Part shown: in pieces, positions 55,624 to 64,000 of the stretch
How positions within the stretch are numbered: the first letter of the stretch is position 1
Layout: every line of letters begins with the position of its first letter
Source: Myxococcales bacterium
Lineage (GTDB): Bacteria; Myxococcota_A; Polyangia; Haliangiales; Haliangiaceae
Reading direction: 5' to 3'
NCBI GenBank assembly: GCA_016720595.1
Contig: JADKKI010000028.1
Span: 62,001 to 126,000, forward strand
DNA: 64,000 nt
Position numbers and translations under genes: made by a program
Notes under the pieces: model-generated
Database searches by the model: none
What the model was told of the DNA's origin: nothing
Seen by the model: the letters and a program-made list of their open reading frames with translations, nothing else

Positions 55624-58600
55624 TTAGCGAGGCTGCTTCGCCACGAGCAGGCCGCCGACCAGCGTCCATCCAGCGTTCTCGGCCAGCGCCGCGATCTTTG
55701 CGGGTCCTCGGCGCTCGAGATGCACGTCCCACAGGCTGGCGTGCTGGTCCTTCGAGATCACGAGCAGGCGGTCACCGGCTTCGTTGAAGGAGACCCCCGT
55801 GATCGCCTCGTGATGTTCGTGAAAGCTACCGAGCTGGCGCCCCGTGGCGGTGTCCCACAGCCGGACTGCCCCACCGTCGTCGCCGGTCGCGAAGCGGCCT
55901 CCATCTGCACTGAACGCGTACGCATCGCTGACGCCAGCGACCGAGGCCAACATCAGCTGCCGAGGCGTGTCCCACAGGTGCACGACGTGGTTCTCATTCC
56001 TCGTGAGGAGGAAGCGGCCGCTCTGGTCGAAGCTCGCACTGGAGATCGGTGCCGAGTCCTCGAACCGCGAGAGCTCCCGCCCGGTCGCGACCTCGTACAC
56101 GATCGCCAGCCGGCTCTCGGTCCCCGTGACGACGAACGTCCTTCCCGTCGGATCGAACCGAGGCTGGTATTCCTGGCGAGGGCCGACGACTTCGACGGTG
56201 AGGAGCGGCACGCCGGTCGCGACCTGCCACAGCTTGACGTGACGGCCGCTGCCGACCGCGATCCGTTGGCCGTCCGAGCTGATGTCGCCATTCGGCATGG
56301 TCCGCTGCTTGGGAAGCTTGAGCTCGAGGACCGTGCTGCCAGCGGTGGCATCGAACACCCGGACGACATCCTCCAGCTTGTCCCCCACCTGGGCCAGGTC
56401 GAGCACGTAGCGCCCGTCGCCCGAGAGCGTCGAGCTCCAACCTCCCGCGAGCTGCACGGCCGCTGCACCCGTCGAGAGATCCAGCACGCGCGGATGATCC
56501 CCTTCGTGTAGCAGGATCCTCCGTCCATCGCGGCTGACCTCGAGACGCTCGGGGAGCCCCGCTCCGAGCTCGAGATGCCCCACCGCGGCTCCCGAATCCT
56601 GCCGACGGATCGTCGTTCCAGCAGGGGTCGACTCGATCCATCGGCCGCCTGCGACGAACGCCGCGGCGACGGCTGGCACGTGCGTGACCCGATGGCCGAC
56701 CGGCATCCTCCACTCGTGTACGTGTTGTCCCGTCTCCCCGGCCGTCGCGATCCGTGATCCCGTGCGGTCGACCGCTACGAGCTCGGTCGAGCCCGCCACG
56801 ATCGATTGGCGAAGGTCGAGGGACGGGAGCTCCCAGATATCGACCTGCGGGTCGTCTCCAGCCCCGACCAGCACGCCACCTGGTGCAAACACCAGATGAC
56901 TCACGGCCGCCTTCGACTCGGCCAATCTCTCGCCGTCGCGATTCCACAACCGAACCGTCTGGCCGTCGGCGGTCGCGATCAGGTCACCGCTGTCTGTCGC
57001 CGCGATCGCGACGTTCGTTGGTGCAACAAGGACGCGGAGGACACTGGCGGTGTCGATCTGCCAGAGCTCGTCATCGACCACGATCCGATCGGGACCGGCA
57101 AAGGCCAGGACATGCTGAGCCGGGCCGTGTCCACGCAACGGCCTGCCCGATCGCAGGGTCGCGACCTCGGTGAACCGAGTCGTCTCCCACAGCCGCACGC
57201 TGCCATCGACGCCGCACGCTGCCACCAGGCGACCGTCCGGGCTGTACGCGACCTCGACGATGCGCTGCGCTCCCATGTCGAGCGTGGCGACGACGGCTCC
57301 ACTGGCGGCGTCGAACACCGGCGCGCCGTGGATCCCGCCATCCTGGGTGAGCGCGACGAGCTGCTTGCCGGTCGGTGCGAACCAGAGGCGGGTCGATGAC
57401 AGGCTCTCGTCGTCGACGCGCCACTGCCTCGTCCCGTGCTGGATGTCCCACATCTCGAGCCAGTGTTCACCTCCGATAGCGGCATGCTCGACCGCGGGAT
57501 CGAGCTGCGCCGAGCTGAACTCCCTGTCCAGCGCAGTGGAGCTCGTACGCCGGCCATCTCGCCACGTCGACAGCCTGCCAGTGGTCTCGACGAGCACCAG
57601 CTGGCCGTCGGCGGCGAACCCCAGGGTCTCGACCTCGGCGGAGGAGCAGCCAGGATCCGTGCCGCAGGGTGTGGTCAGCTGTGGTGGTGCGATCGTGGAG
57701 CCCGCCAGATCGAGATCTCGGGTCGCGACGGCGAGCAGGTAGCGAAGCGCCGGGGTGTCACGACCGCGGCGGTACGCCTCGCTCGCATAGACGAGACCTC
57801 GCTCTCGATCGCCACCGAGGATCTCGGTCCGCGCTTGTTCCTCGAGTGCCGTCGTCAGGCTCGATTCGGCAGCCACGCGCTGCGCTTGTTCGGAGGCCCG
57901 TGAACGCGTGATGTTCACGACCGCCACGACCGCGCCGGCGGTGAGCGCGACGAACGCGACCAGGCTGACCACCACCGCCGCCCGGTGCCTGCGGATCCAG
58001 CGCGCCATCAGGTCCCGCAGGCGGTAGTCACGGGCCGCGATCAGCTTGCCGGTCTGGAACCGCCGCAGCTCCTCGGCCATCTCCTTGGCACTCGGATAGC
58101 GTGTGGCCATCGGCCCCATCGCACGCTCGACGATCGCCCGCAGATCCGCGGGCACGTCGGGCGCGAGCTCGGAGAGCGGGGTCGGCGGCTTGAGGCGCAC
58201 GAGCTCGACCAGGAGATCGGGCGTGTCGCCGGCATGCTGGTCGTAGTATGGCGCCACCCCGGCGAGCACGTTGTAGAGGATCGATCCAAGCGCGTAGACG
58301 TCGGCCCGCGCGTCCAGCTCGTCTCCGCTCGCTTGCTCGGGCGACATGAACCCGGGCGTGCCGAGCACAGCGCCGGCGCTCGTCAGGTGCGGCGACGAGG
58401 GCACCAGGCTTGGAGACAGCTGCCCCCTCTCGTCGCTCGCTTGATCGATCTCCTTCGCGAGGCCCCAATCGATGACGACGGTCTCGCCGAACGCCCCGAC
58501 GAGCACGTTGCCCGGCTTGAGGTCTCGATGGATGATCCTGCGCGAGTGCGCGTACGCGAGCGCCTCGGTCACGGCGACTACGTGGGGTAACAGCGCGACC

Positions 58601-59103
58601 CGCTCGGACATCGTCGTCGTGTTCTCGATCGACGCGGCGAGCGTTCCTCCATCGACGAGACGCATCGTGTAGAACGCCGAGCCATCCGGCCACACACCCG
58701 CTTCGTAGATCGGAATGATCGCCGGGTGCTGGAGCCTCGCCGTGATCATCGCTTCGCGCTCGAACCGTGCCCGCAGATCCGGATCGAGCACCTCCTTGAT
58801 CGCCACCTCGCGGCCGAGCCTTCGATCGTTCGCACGCGTGATTCGCCCCATCCCGCCGGACGCGATCTCGCGCTGAGCGTCGAAGACGATGGGATCGACG
58901 ACGGGGAGCACGATCGCGTCCGGATCTTCGAACGCATCATCAGGAAGCCGCGCGACCCACCGCCAGTCCTCCCGGCCCTCGGTTGTCAACGCGCGGCACG
59001 CATCGCACTCGGCGAGGTGGCGGCGATACTGGGTCTCCTCGAGGCCCGTCAGCGTGCGTTGATCGCGCGCTGCCATGGCGAGCATGACGTCATCGCAATC
59101 CAC
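55624..59103 (-). CDS. Zinc-finger/Ser-Thr kinase/WD40 fusion protein
   Basis: 1159 residues from a GTG start. N-terminus carries the anti-sigma-type ZAS metal motif H29-x3-C33-x2-C36 (YRRHLAECDACRAL). Kinase domain about 75-355: GGMGRI, AIKEV (Lys103), HRDLKPGN at 192-199, DWG (212-214) in place of DFG, and GTPGFMSPEQ. A transmembrane helix near 380 (AVVVSLVAFVALTAGAVVAVV) leads to an extracytoplasmic WD40 propeller of about 14 blades (SPDGRLVAACGVDGSVRLWE, FSADGGRFATGDDGGAVRLWD). It lies 59 bp downstream of a sigma-like gene. It probably ties outside protein binding to kinase and sigma control. Confidence 0.9.
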   Translation of the reverse strand: MDCDDVMLAMAARDQRTLTGLEETQYRRHLAECDACRALTTEGREDWRWVARLPDDAFEDPDAIVLPVVDPIVFDAQREIASGGMGRITRANDRRLGREVAIKEVLDPDLRARFEREAMITARLQHPAIIPIYEAGVWPDGSAFYTMRLVDGGTLAASIENTTTMSERVALLPHVVAVTEALAYAHSRRIIHRDLKPGNVLVGAFGETVVIDWGLAKEIDQASDERGQLSPSLVPSSPHLTSAGAVLGTPGFMSPEQASGDELDARADVYALGSILYNVLAGVAPYYDQHAGDTPDLLVELVRLKPPTPLSELAPDVPADLRAIVERAMGPMATRYPSAKEMAEELRRFQTGKLIAARDYRLRDLMARWIRRHRAAVVVSLVAFVALTAGAVVAVVNITRSRASEQAQRVAAESSLTTALEEQARTEILGGDRERGLVYASEAYRRGRDTPALRYLLAVATRDLDLAGSTIAPPQLTTPCGTDPGCSSAEVETLGFAADGQLVLVETTGRLSTWRDGRRTSSTALDREFSSAQLDPAVEHAAIGGEHWLEMWDIQHGTRQWRVDDESLSSTRLWFAPTGKQLVALTQDGGIHGAPVFDAASGAVVATLDMGAQRIVEVAYSPDGRLVAACGVDGSVRLWETTRFTEVATLRSGRPLRGHGPAQHVLAFAGPDRIVVDDELWQIDTASVLRVLVAPTNVAIAATDSGDLIATADGQTVRLWNRDGERLAESKAAVSHLVFAPGGVLVGAGDDPQVDIWELPSLDLRQSIVAGSTELVAVDRTGSRIATAGETGQHVHEWRMPVGHRVTHVPAVAAAFVAGGRWIESTPAGTTIRRQDSGAAVGHLELGAGLPERLEVSRDGRRILLHEGDHPRVLDLSTGAAAVQLAGGWSSTLSGDGRYVLDLAQVGDKLEDVVRVFDATAGSTVLELKLPKQRTMPNGDISSDGQRIAVGSGRHVKLWQVATGVPLLTVEVVGPRQEYQPRFDPTGRTFVVTGTESRLAIVYEVATGRELSRFEDSAPISSASFDQSGRFLLTRNENHVVHLWDTPRQLMLASVAGVSDAYAFSADGGRFATGDDGGAVRLWDTATGRQLGSFHEHHEAITGVSFNEAGDRLLVISKDQHASLWDVHLERRGPAKIAALAENAGWTLVGGLLVAKQPR

Positions 59104-59162
59104 GACCTACGATGTCCTGGTCCGGGGCTGGCGGCAAGCCTGAGCGCCTCGATCGGGTGCGT

Positions 59163-59873
59163 CTAGACGGCCTCGCCACCAAAGCCTCGGGCACGCAACA
59201 ACTCCTCGATGTAACGGACGGTCAGCTCCACCTCGCGCAGCGTGCGCCCGACGCGCTTCGCGGTCTCGGCATAGGTGGAACCGTCGAGCACCGAGGACAG
59301 GACGGTCAGGTACTCCTCGCCCCGAGCGATGACACGACGGACGTGAACGCGCGGGACGCCCCAGTCGAGGGCGAGGCTCGAGATCGCATCGTCGCCGTGG
59401 GCTCGATGTTCCGTTGCTGCGCGATCGACCAGCTCGCGGACGAACGCGCTGACCTCGGCGCGCTTCTGCAGGAGCGAGCTCGGGTCGGCCGCGACGTGCT
59501 CGCCCGACGTGTAACTCGCGAGCGAGATCCAGCGCGGCGCGCGGTTGGCATTCCCTCGCTCGAACTCGGGGTGCTCGCGCATGTAGTCGATCGCGGACCT
59601 CCGCACGAGAACGCGCAGCCAGGCAGAGAGCACCGGGGGCGGCTCGAGCGCGCAGAGCTTGCGAACCGCCGCGTAGTTCTTGGCGTGGAGTCGTGCGAGC
59701 ACCCGGGTCACGATCTCTCGCGGCGTGTCCTCGCGATCCCGCAGCCGACCGATCGGTTGTCGCTTCGAGATTGCGGCCAGCTCGGGCTCGAGCTCGAGCA
59801 CCAGCGCCTGCCACGCGACATCGCCCGTGGCCGCGACGGCCCGACACAGCTCCCACAACCGGGTGTCGTCCAC
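59163..59873 (-). CDS. Divergent ECF-type RNA polymerase sigma factor
   Basis: 236 residues, GTG start. The N-terminal half matches sigma region 2 in pattern (LRDREDTPREIVTRVLARLHA, LSAWLRVLVRRSAIDYMRE), and the C-terminal half matches a region-4 helix-turn-helix (YLTVLSSVLDGSTYAETAKR, VGRTLREVELTVRYIEEL). Similarity is weaker than in the 45.5-kb sigma gene. Being next to the ZAS-carrying kinase, it is the likely client held by that zinc finger. Regulon unknown. Confidence 0.7.
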   Translation of the reverse strand: MDDTRLWELCRAVAATGDVAWQALVLELEPELAAISKRQPIGRLRDREDTPREIVTRVLARLHAKNYAAVRKLCALEPPPVLSAWLRVLVRRSAIDYMREHPEFERGNANRAPRWISLASYTSGEHVAADPSSLLQKRAEVSAFVRELVDRAATEHRAHGDDAISSLALDWGVPRVHVRRVIARGEEYLTVLSSVLDGSTYAETAKRVGRTLREVELTVRYIEELLRARGFGGEAV

Positions 59874-59921
59874 CGTCGGCGAGTGTACCGGCGATCGGAG
59901 CGAGTGAGGAACTGACGAAGT

Positions 59922-60710
59922 TCAGATCCTGGGAGCCGGTGCGTTGTTCTGCCGCACCTTCGCGTCTGCTTCTTCTTGGCGCTGGTTCTCGTTCTCCTCG
60001 AAGTTGCGGTCCTCCACCTGAAGCGTGCAGAGCCCGAGGTCGCAGTAGCCTTCCAGGTAGGTCTCCCCGGCGCGCCACTTCACCTTGCCCGACCAGACCT
60101 CCTTGGGAGCTCCGTACTTCGCGACCAACGCGTTGTACAGCTTGGAGCCGCTGGGCTTGTCTCCGCTTGCGAGCTCGTCCATCGCCATCGTGTAGACGAT
60201 TCGAGAGATCTTGGAAGGCGTGGACTTGGTCCCATAGGTATGGACGTTGACGAGCGCGTACCTCGCCGGGTCCGGCTTCTCCGAGCCCTGACTTACTTCC
60301 TGGTGTTGCTGCATCAACACGCCGTCGAGATACGTGGCGACGGACTTGGCTTCCATGAAGCACCCGCGTGGGGCCTTGTCGCCGTAGCGCTTCTCCCCGA
60401 TGTTGGCAGCCACGCCCGTGCACCGACGATCCAGAAACTTCACACACTCGGCCCCGTTGTAGAAGCCGGCGTCCTTCGCGCACACGAAGCCGGGTTGCAC
60501 GATCGGCATGCCGATCTTGAACTCGAGGATCGCGAGCTTGTCATGCGGGTCGCCGCCCGATTCACCAGCTGACGGCGCGCTCGAATCGGCGCTCGAGCTC
60601 TCGGACGATACCGGGCTGGTCCCAGCGGGCTTCCCGTTGACGTTCACGAGGCCGCAACCCGCCAGGATGCTCGAGACAAGTGCGATGGATCGAAAGGACT
60701 GTGGTGTCAT
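59922..60710 (-). CDS. Lipoprotein of unknown function
   Basis: 262 residues, ATG start, lipobox ILAGC at about residue 15. A Ser-rich low-complexity linker follows and then a folded domain with about eight Cys (QPGFVCAKDAGFYNGAEC, DRRCTGVAANIGEKRYGD, GYCDLGLCTLQV), suggesting disulphides, and a Glu/Gln-rich C-terminal helix (NFEENENQRQEEADAK). No family recognised. Same strand as the sigma gene but 48 bp upstream with a separate start region, so co-expression is possible. Confidence 0.6.
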   Translation of the reverse strand: MTPQSFRSIALVSSILAGCGLVNVNGKPAGTSPVSSESSSADSSAPSAGESGGDPHDKLAILEFKIGMPIVQPGFVCAKDAGFYNGAECVKFLDRRCTGVAANIGEKRYGDKAPRGCFMEAKSVATYLDGVLMQQHQEVSQGSEKPDPARYALVNVHTYGTKSTPSKISRIVYTMAMDELASGDKPSGSKLYNALVAKYGAPKEVWSGKVKWRAGETYLEGYCDLGLCTLQVEDRNFEENENQRQEEADAKVRQNNAPAPRI

Positions 60711-60913
60711 CTTGGCCTACTTTCTGAAAGCTGGTTTCGGGATGGTCGTGGCGCGAGGCCCTCGCGAGGATCGATCACTTCACGGTACCGCAACTACCCA
60801 GCCGGGTGGTCGAGGCCCCCCCAAGCTCTGAACGATCCGTGGGCCTACTGCTCCAGGTCGGCAGGTGCGGGCGAGCACCCACAATATTTGTTTCGGCCGG
60901 CGGCGCCTGACCC

Positions 60914-61593
60914 TCAGATCGCGCGGATCGCAGGGCCGACGTGGCCGTCGCCGTCCGCGAGCATCACCCACAGCTCGGTCGGGACGGCCTTCAGCCACGG
61001 CGTCTGGCCGAGCCCGTTGTTCAGCATGAGCTCGCCGTCACTGCCCCCGAGCCCCGTGATCAGCGCGAGCTTGGCCTGCGGCTGCGCGGGATCGGGCTTG
61101 CTCAGGTAGACCAGCGCGACGGTGCCATCGAGCTTCGCCTTGGTGGGCTTGATCGCGAGCCGCACGACGGGGCCTGCGGGCGAGCACAGGCCCTCGGGCT
61201 CCTGCTTGGCCGAGACCAGCGTCACGCCGTCCCACGCGGGGAGCTCGGTGGCCGGGTCGGCCGAGATCGTGACGTCGGTGAGCAGGCGCTTGCCGGAGGT
61301 CACCTGGATCCGCGCGGACGCCGCGAGATCGGCTCGAGGGCGGAGGTAGTTGCCGGTCTTGTCGACGGCGACCTCCTTGCCCGCGCAGATCTTGTCCTTG
61401 GCGCACTTCGCGCTCACGACCTTCACCTTGACCGCGCCCTTGACGTTCCACAGCACGATCCACGGCCGGTGACCGGGCGCCGCGCCGCTGGCGGGCTGGA
61501 ACACGTGGGCAGCGGGATCCGGAGAGATGCTGCACGCCTCGGTGGGGGTCGCGAGGACAGCAGCAACAGCACGGCGAGGAGGGCGGCTCTCAA
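60914..61593 (-). pseudogene. Secreted hypothetical protein gene split by frameshift
   Basis: The main frame (about 196 residues, 61504-60914) encodes beta-rich sequence (PWIVLWNVKGAVKVKVVS, DKTGNYLRPRADLAAS, LPAWDGVTLVSAKQEPEG, GTVALVYLSKPDP, DGELMLNNGLGQTPWLKA) but lacks a signal peptide. A signal peptide frame (TTG at 61593, LRAALLAVLLLLSS) lies just upstream one base out of phase. One missing base in or near the C5 run at about 61543-61547 (G5 on the plus strand) would join them as SSATPTEACSISPDP. Either a genuine mutation or a homopolymer sequence error. Function unknown. Confidence 0.55.
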
Positions 61594-61632
61594 GGTCCCG
61601 TGGTTATAGCGCGGCCGACGTACACTCGCCGC

Positions 61633-62376
61633 ATGTTGTGGCGTACGGGCGAGCAGATCCTGGTGAAGCGGAACGGAACGTTCGTGCTGATCGCGCCGAG
61701 TGGCGAGATCGCCGCATCGTTCACCTCGCGATCGGACAGCTACGAGGATGACCTCTGGGAATGGACCCACCAGGTGGTCGGAGATCAGCTCGTCGCGAGG
61801 ACCACGATCCAGCACGGCGGGGACGACGAGCGGCTGTACAAGCAGGAGATCGCGGTGGACGGCCTCCGCGCCGTCGATGATGCGGCCACCCGCCAGTTTG
61901 CCGACGCGGCACTCGCCGCGGCCGATGCGGCTCGGGACGCGCAGCAGCAGGCAGACGAGCGTGCCGGTGAGGCGCGGGTCGCGGCGATCCCCGGCGGCCT
62001 CGACGACCTCGGACTCGGCGAGGAGCTCACCCGGGCGCAGCGCGCCCTGTGCCAGCGGATCCGTGGGGGCGAGGACGCGCGCGCCGCGGCGCTGTTGCGG
62101 ACGCTCGTGAAGCTCGCGCGGGTGCGGCCGAGTGCGGCGGCGATCGGCGCGTACGCGCGCGGTTGTCTATGCGCGTGCTACCAGAACGCGCGCGAGCTCC
62201 CGGCGACCGCGGAGCCCGCGACGCCGAACCCCGAGCTCGCGCGAGAGATCGAGGCACACGCGAAGGAGCTGGACGAGGAGGCCGAGGGGCAGATGGCGGT
62301 GGACGCCAACCAGAACGCCGCCGCGATGTGGAGCGCGGCTGCGGCGCTGCGGGTCGCCGCGAGGATGCTGGAGTGA
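61633..62376 (+). CDS. Hypothetical helical protein
   Basis: ATG at 61633 (after CACTCGCCGC); 247 residues. A short strand-rich start (QILVKRNGTFVLIAPSGEI, AASFTSRSDSYEDDLWEW) leads into Ala/Glu/Arg-rich helices (FADAALAAADAARDAQQQ, AKELDEEAEGQMAVDANQ). No signal peptide or catalytic motif. It may be a small envelope-stress or regulatory protein; I recognise no family. Convergent with the zinc-ribbon gene, 55 bp apart. Confidence 0.6.
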   Translation: MLWRTGEQILVKRNGTFVLIAPSGEIAASFTSRSDSYEDDLWEWTHQVVGDQLVARTTIQHGGDDERLYKQEIAVDGLRAVDDAATRQFADAALAAADAARDAQQQADERAGEARVAAIPGGLDDLGLGEELTRAQRALCQRIRGGEDARAAALLRTLVKLARVRPSAAAIGAYARGCLCACYQNARELPATAEPATPNPELAREIEAHAKELDEEAEGQMAVDANQNAAAMWSAAAALRVAARMLE

Positions 62377-62431
62377 GTGGGCGCCGCTCCGACGGACAAC
62401 GCCTCGGGCGAGAGCTGGTCTGTCGGTCAGC

Positions 62432-62995
62432 TCACACGCTCTCCGTCAGCGCCAGCAACCGACCACAGCTCGGACATTCGCACATCTCGTTGTCGAGCAT
62501 CCCGGGCGTTGCTTCCCACGAATGCTCACAACAGCCGCACTCGTACCACTGGTCGAGCAGCCTCGCGCAGCGTCCCCGAATGCGAGATGGCACGAGGAAC
62601 TCCAGATTCATCGTCGCGACGGCGCGGCGAAACACCTCACGAGCGCCGCCGATGCCTTCGACCAGGTCCTCGTAGAAGCCCTCATCACCGGCCCACGCTG
62701 GGATCGCGGTGAGCTCCAGCGAGCTCGACGAGCTGGTGCGCCAGAGTCGAGACGGCCGCGGATCGGCAACGGTGAACAGCAGCGACGAGTACGCGAATGG
62801 GTACACCGAAAACGCGTCGTCCCCGATGAAGTACATCGTCTCGTCGATGCGCCTGGCGATCGCATACACCAGATACTCCCCACCGCGAGTGAGGGCCGAA
62901 TGGCGGCCTTCCAGACCCAAGCCGCGCCGTACGGACTCGGTGAGGGCTTCGGCCGGGACGTCGGAGATCGAGATGGCAGTTGCCGTTACCAGCAT
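62432..62995 (-). CDS. Zinc-ribbon protein of unknown function
   Basis: 187 residues starting with ATG at 62995. The first 130 residues form a mixed alpha/beta domain (VYAIARRIDETMYFIGDDAF, YSSLLFTVADPRPSRLW, FYEDLVEGIGGAREVFRRA). The end has two Cys pairs, CGCC and CECPSC, arranged as a zinc ribbon. Possibly a nucleic-acid or protein contact module; no recognised family. Confidence 0.6.
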   Translation of the reverse strand: MLVTATAISISDVPAEALTESVRRGLGLEGRHSALTRGGEYLVYAIARRIDETMYFIGDDAFSVYPFAYSSLLFTVADPRPSRLWRTSSSSSLELTAIPAWAGDEGFYEDLVEGIGGAREVFRRAVATMNLEFLVPSRIRGRCARLLDQWYECGCCEHSWEATPGMLDNEMCECPSCGRLLALTESV

Positions 62996-63067
62996 CGAAT
63001 CCTGTCTACGTTGCCGAAGCTCGAGTGTAGCGCGCCCTCCCCCGCTTCACGGGTGCGATCGCGCGGC

Positions 63068-63168
63068 AGCGTGGATCAGCGAAGGTGGCGGCGCTCGAGG
63101 CGCGCACGCGCGGCGCCTCCGGACCTGAGCGCGCGACGCTCGCAGACGATCCGGATCGAGCAGGCTTG
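63068..63168. repeat. Direct repeat, copy A
   Basis: Shares CGTGGATCAGCGAA, GGCGCCTCCGGACCTGAGCG and CCGGATCGAG with copy B at about 63763-63895, in the same order. The similarity is imperfect; copy B has about 40 extra bases in the middle. Copy A ends just where the DUF4265 gene stops. Confidence 0.6.
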
Positions 63169-63636
63169 TCAGTCTCGGCGTTCAGGAGACGTTGGGACCG
63201 AATCTCGCAAGATCGGCTCCTCGAAGCCGGCGACCTCATGCTCCCTGAGATGAAACAGGTATCTCCGCACGCTGGCGAGACTAGTACTCCCCGGAACATT
63301 GACCGCGAGTATCGCGATGCCCTCGAAGGCCTCGGTGGAGCAGCCAAGGTTCCGGAGTTCGGTGCGCACCTCGTCGACACGTGTCGGATCATGGAGGATC
63401 ACTCTCACGAGGGAGTTCGACGACCGCGCCACGACGCCATCGAACATGAAGGCGCCGCCCGACTCGACCACGCGTACCGTGTCCCCAAGCGTCGCCTGTC
63501 TCGCGAAGAACGGAATGTTATCCACGACAAAGTGTGCTGGCACCTCGGTACTCGACGCCCACACGTCCTCGACCGCGAATGGTGGGTAGCCATCCTCATC
63601 TTGCTCGAGCTGAAAGGTGATCTTGATCGCCGTCAT
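63169..63636 (-). CDS. DUF4265-domain protein
   Basis: 155 residues, using the ATG at 63636 (TAIKITFQLEQDEDGYPPF start, as family members do) rather than an earlier start at 63699. Pattern of the domain: WASSTEVPAHFVVDNIPFFAR, LGDTVRVVESGGAFMFDGVV, SSNSLVRVILHDP and LRNLGCSTEAFEGIAILAV. Function of the family is unknown; it is frequent in multicopy in myxobacteria. Bracketed by direct repeats. Confidence 0.8.
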   Translation of the reverse strand: MTAIKITFQLEQDEDGYPPFAVEDVWASSTEVPAHFVVDNIPFFARQATLGDTVRVVESGGAFMFDGVVARSSNSLVRVILHDPTRVDEVRTELRNLGCSTEAFEGIAILAVNVPGSTSLASVRRYLFHLREHEVAGFEEPILRDSVPTSPERRD

Positions 63637-64000
63637 TCCGCCTTGATTCCGTTGGGGGCTGGCCCGCCACCATTGCACGCGTAGCAGATCACTTGCCATC
63701 TTGCGGATTGGCGTCTCCCCCGTTCTGCCTCGCTACCCGATGGCGGACCTCGTGTTCCCTCTTCGTGGATCAGCGAAAGACGCCAGGCTCGCGCAGCTCG
63801 CACGCTATTCGATACCTGACCCTCGGACTTCGGCGCACGCGTGGCGCCTCCGGACCTGAGCGCGGCTCTCGCAGAAGCTCCGGATCGAGGAGGCTTTCGT
63901 ACATGTGCTTCGTCGCTGAGTCCCAAAGGTGCTCGCGCCAAGGCTGGCAGCAACTCGCGGCACGACATGTCGGGCTGGCCCGCGCAGGCTCTAGGGGAGC
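63637..64000. other. 364-bp stretch without a clear gene, contains repeat copy B
   Basis: No coding frame with normal codon usage. The repeat at about 63763-63895 matches copy A at 63068-63168 in three blocks. Copy A sits at the 3' end of the DUF4265 gene, so copy B may mark the 3' end of another member beyond the window edge. Confidence 0.5.

Overview
The window is GC-rich bacterial chromosomal DNA with almost no non-coding space. Its gene content points to a myxobacterium-type organism (Myxococcota, probably Polyangia/Haliangiales-like). It has many short secreted or lipobox-bearing proteins of unknown function, PEGA-domain proteins, two eukaryotic-type Ser/Thr kinases and a PP2C phosphatase, NHL-repeat lipoproteins, a MYXO-CTERM-like C-terminal sorting signal, frequent GTG starts and 1-4 bp start/stop overlaps. 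This assignment is inference from gene families; there is no rRNA, and I found no tRNA, CRISPR array, intact IS element or prophage.

Layout. 1-2.6 kb: two tandem PEGA proteins and a coiled-coil lipoprotein. 2.6-8.8 kb: mainly housekeeping (glutathione transferase, inorganic pyrophosphatase, RlmN-type radical SAM enzyme, Deg-like PDZ protease, biotin-carrier protein, ArsA-type ATPase). 8.8-13.1 kb: a secreted HExxH protease, two NHL-repeat lipoproteins and a CxxCH lipoprotein. 13.1-16.1 kb: a short repeat-rich spacer next to an unusual outer-membrane-barrel/thioredoxin fusion. 16.1-21.8 kb: mfd plus two parvulin-type chaperone genes (outer-membrane biogenesis). 21.9-24.9 kb: PilZ protein, PEGA-like protein and membrane-anchored metallopeptidase with overlapping reading frames. 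25-29.2 kb: a histone-H1-like protein overlapping a very large AAA/winged-helix regulator. 29.4-34.2 kb: a leftward run ending in an isolated type III secretion/flagellar-type ATPase with a stator-like N-terminal extension. 34.3-36.5 kb: rsmD, coaD and a frameshifted aspartate aminotransferase gene. 36.6-42.6 kb: vWA protein, lipoprotein, DHH phosphoesterase, CopD/HemJ-like membrane protein and DNA polymerase IV. 42.7-46.6 kb: a periplasmic caspase-EF-hand-barrel protein, a Cys-rich secreted protein, an ECF sigma factor and its zinc-finger anti-sigma. 47.5-50.9 kb: orphan DNA methyltransferase, PP2C phosphatase and an Rsm22-type methyltransferase with an apparent CTG start. 51-59.9 kb: TPR/PEGA protein, Ser/Thr kinase, MYXO-CTERM-like protein, then a second kinase whose N-terminus is an anti-sigma-like zinc finger and whose C-terminus is WD40, preceded by its own sigma-like factor. 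60-64 kb: poorly characterised genes, including a zinc-ribbon protein and a DUF4265 protein bracketed by direct repeats.

Themes. Signalling dominates: two sigma/anti-sigma arrangements, two kinases, a phosphatase and a large ATP-dependent regulator, embedded among envelope proteins they may control. Three genes (about 24.75, 35.59 and 61.55 kb) are each split by a single frame change; at least two of these sit at or beside C/G runs, so assembly indels must be excluded before calling them pseudogenes. The best candidates for something new are the sigma factor plus zinc-finger kinase-WD40 pair, the caspase-EF-hand-barrel operon, the stator-like/ATPase fusion, and the barrel-thioredoxin fusion whose 3' end is duplicated in inverted orientation.
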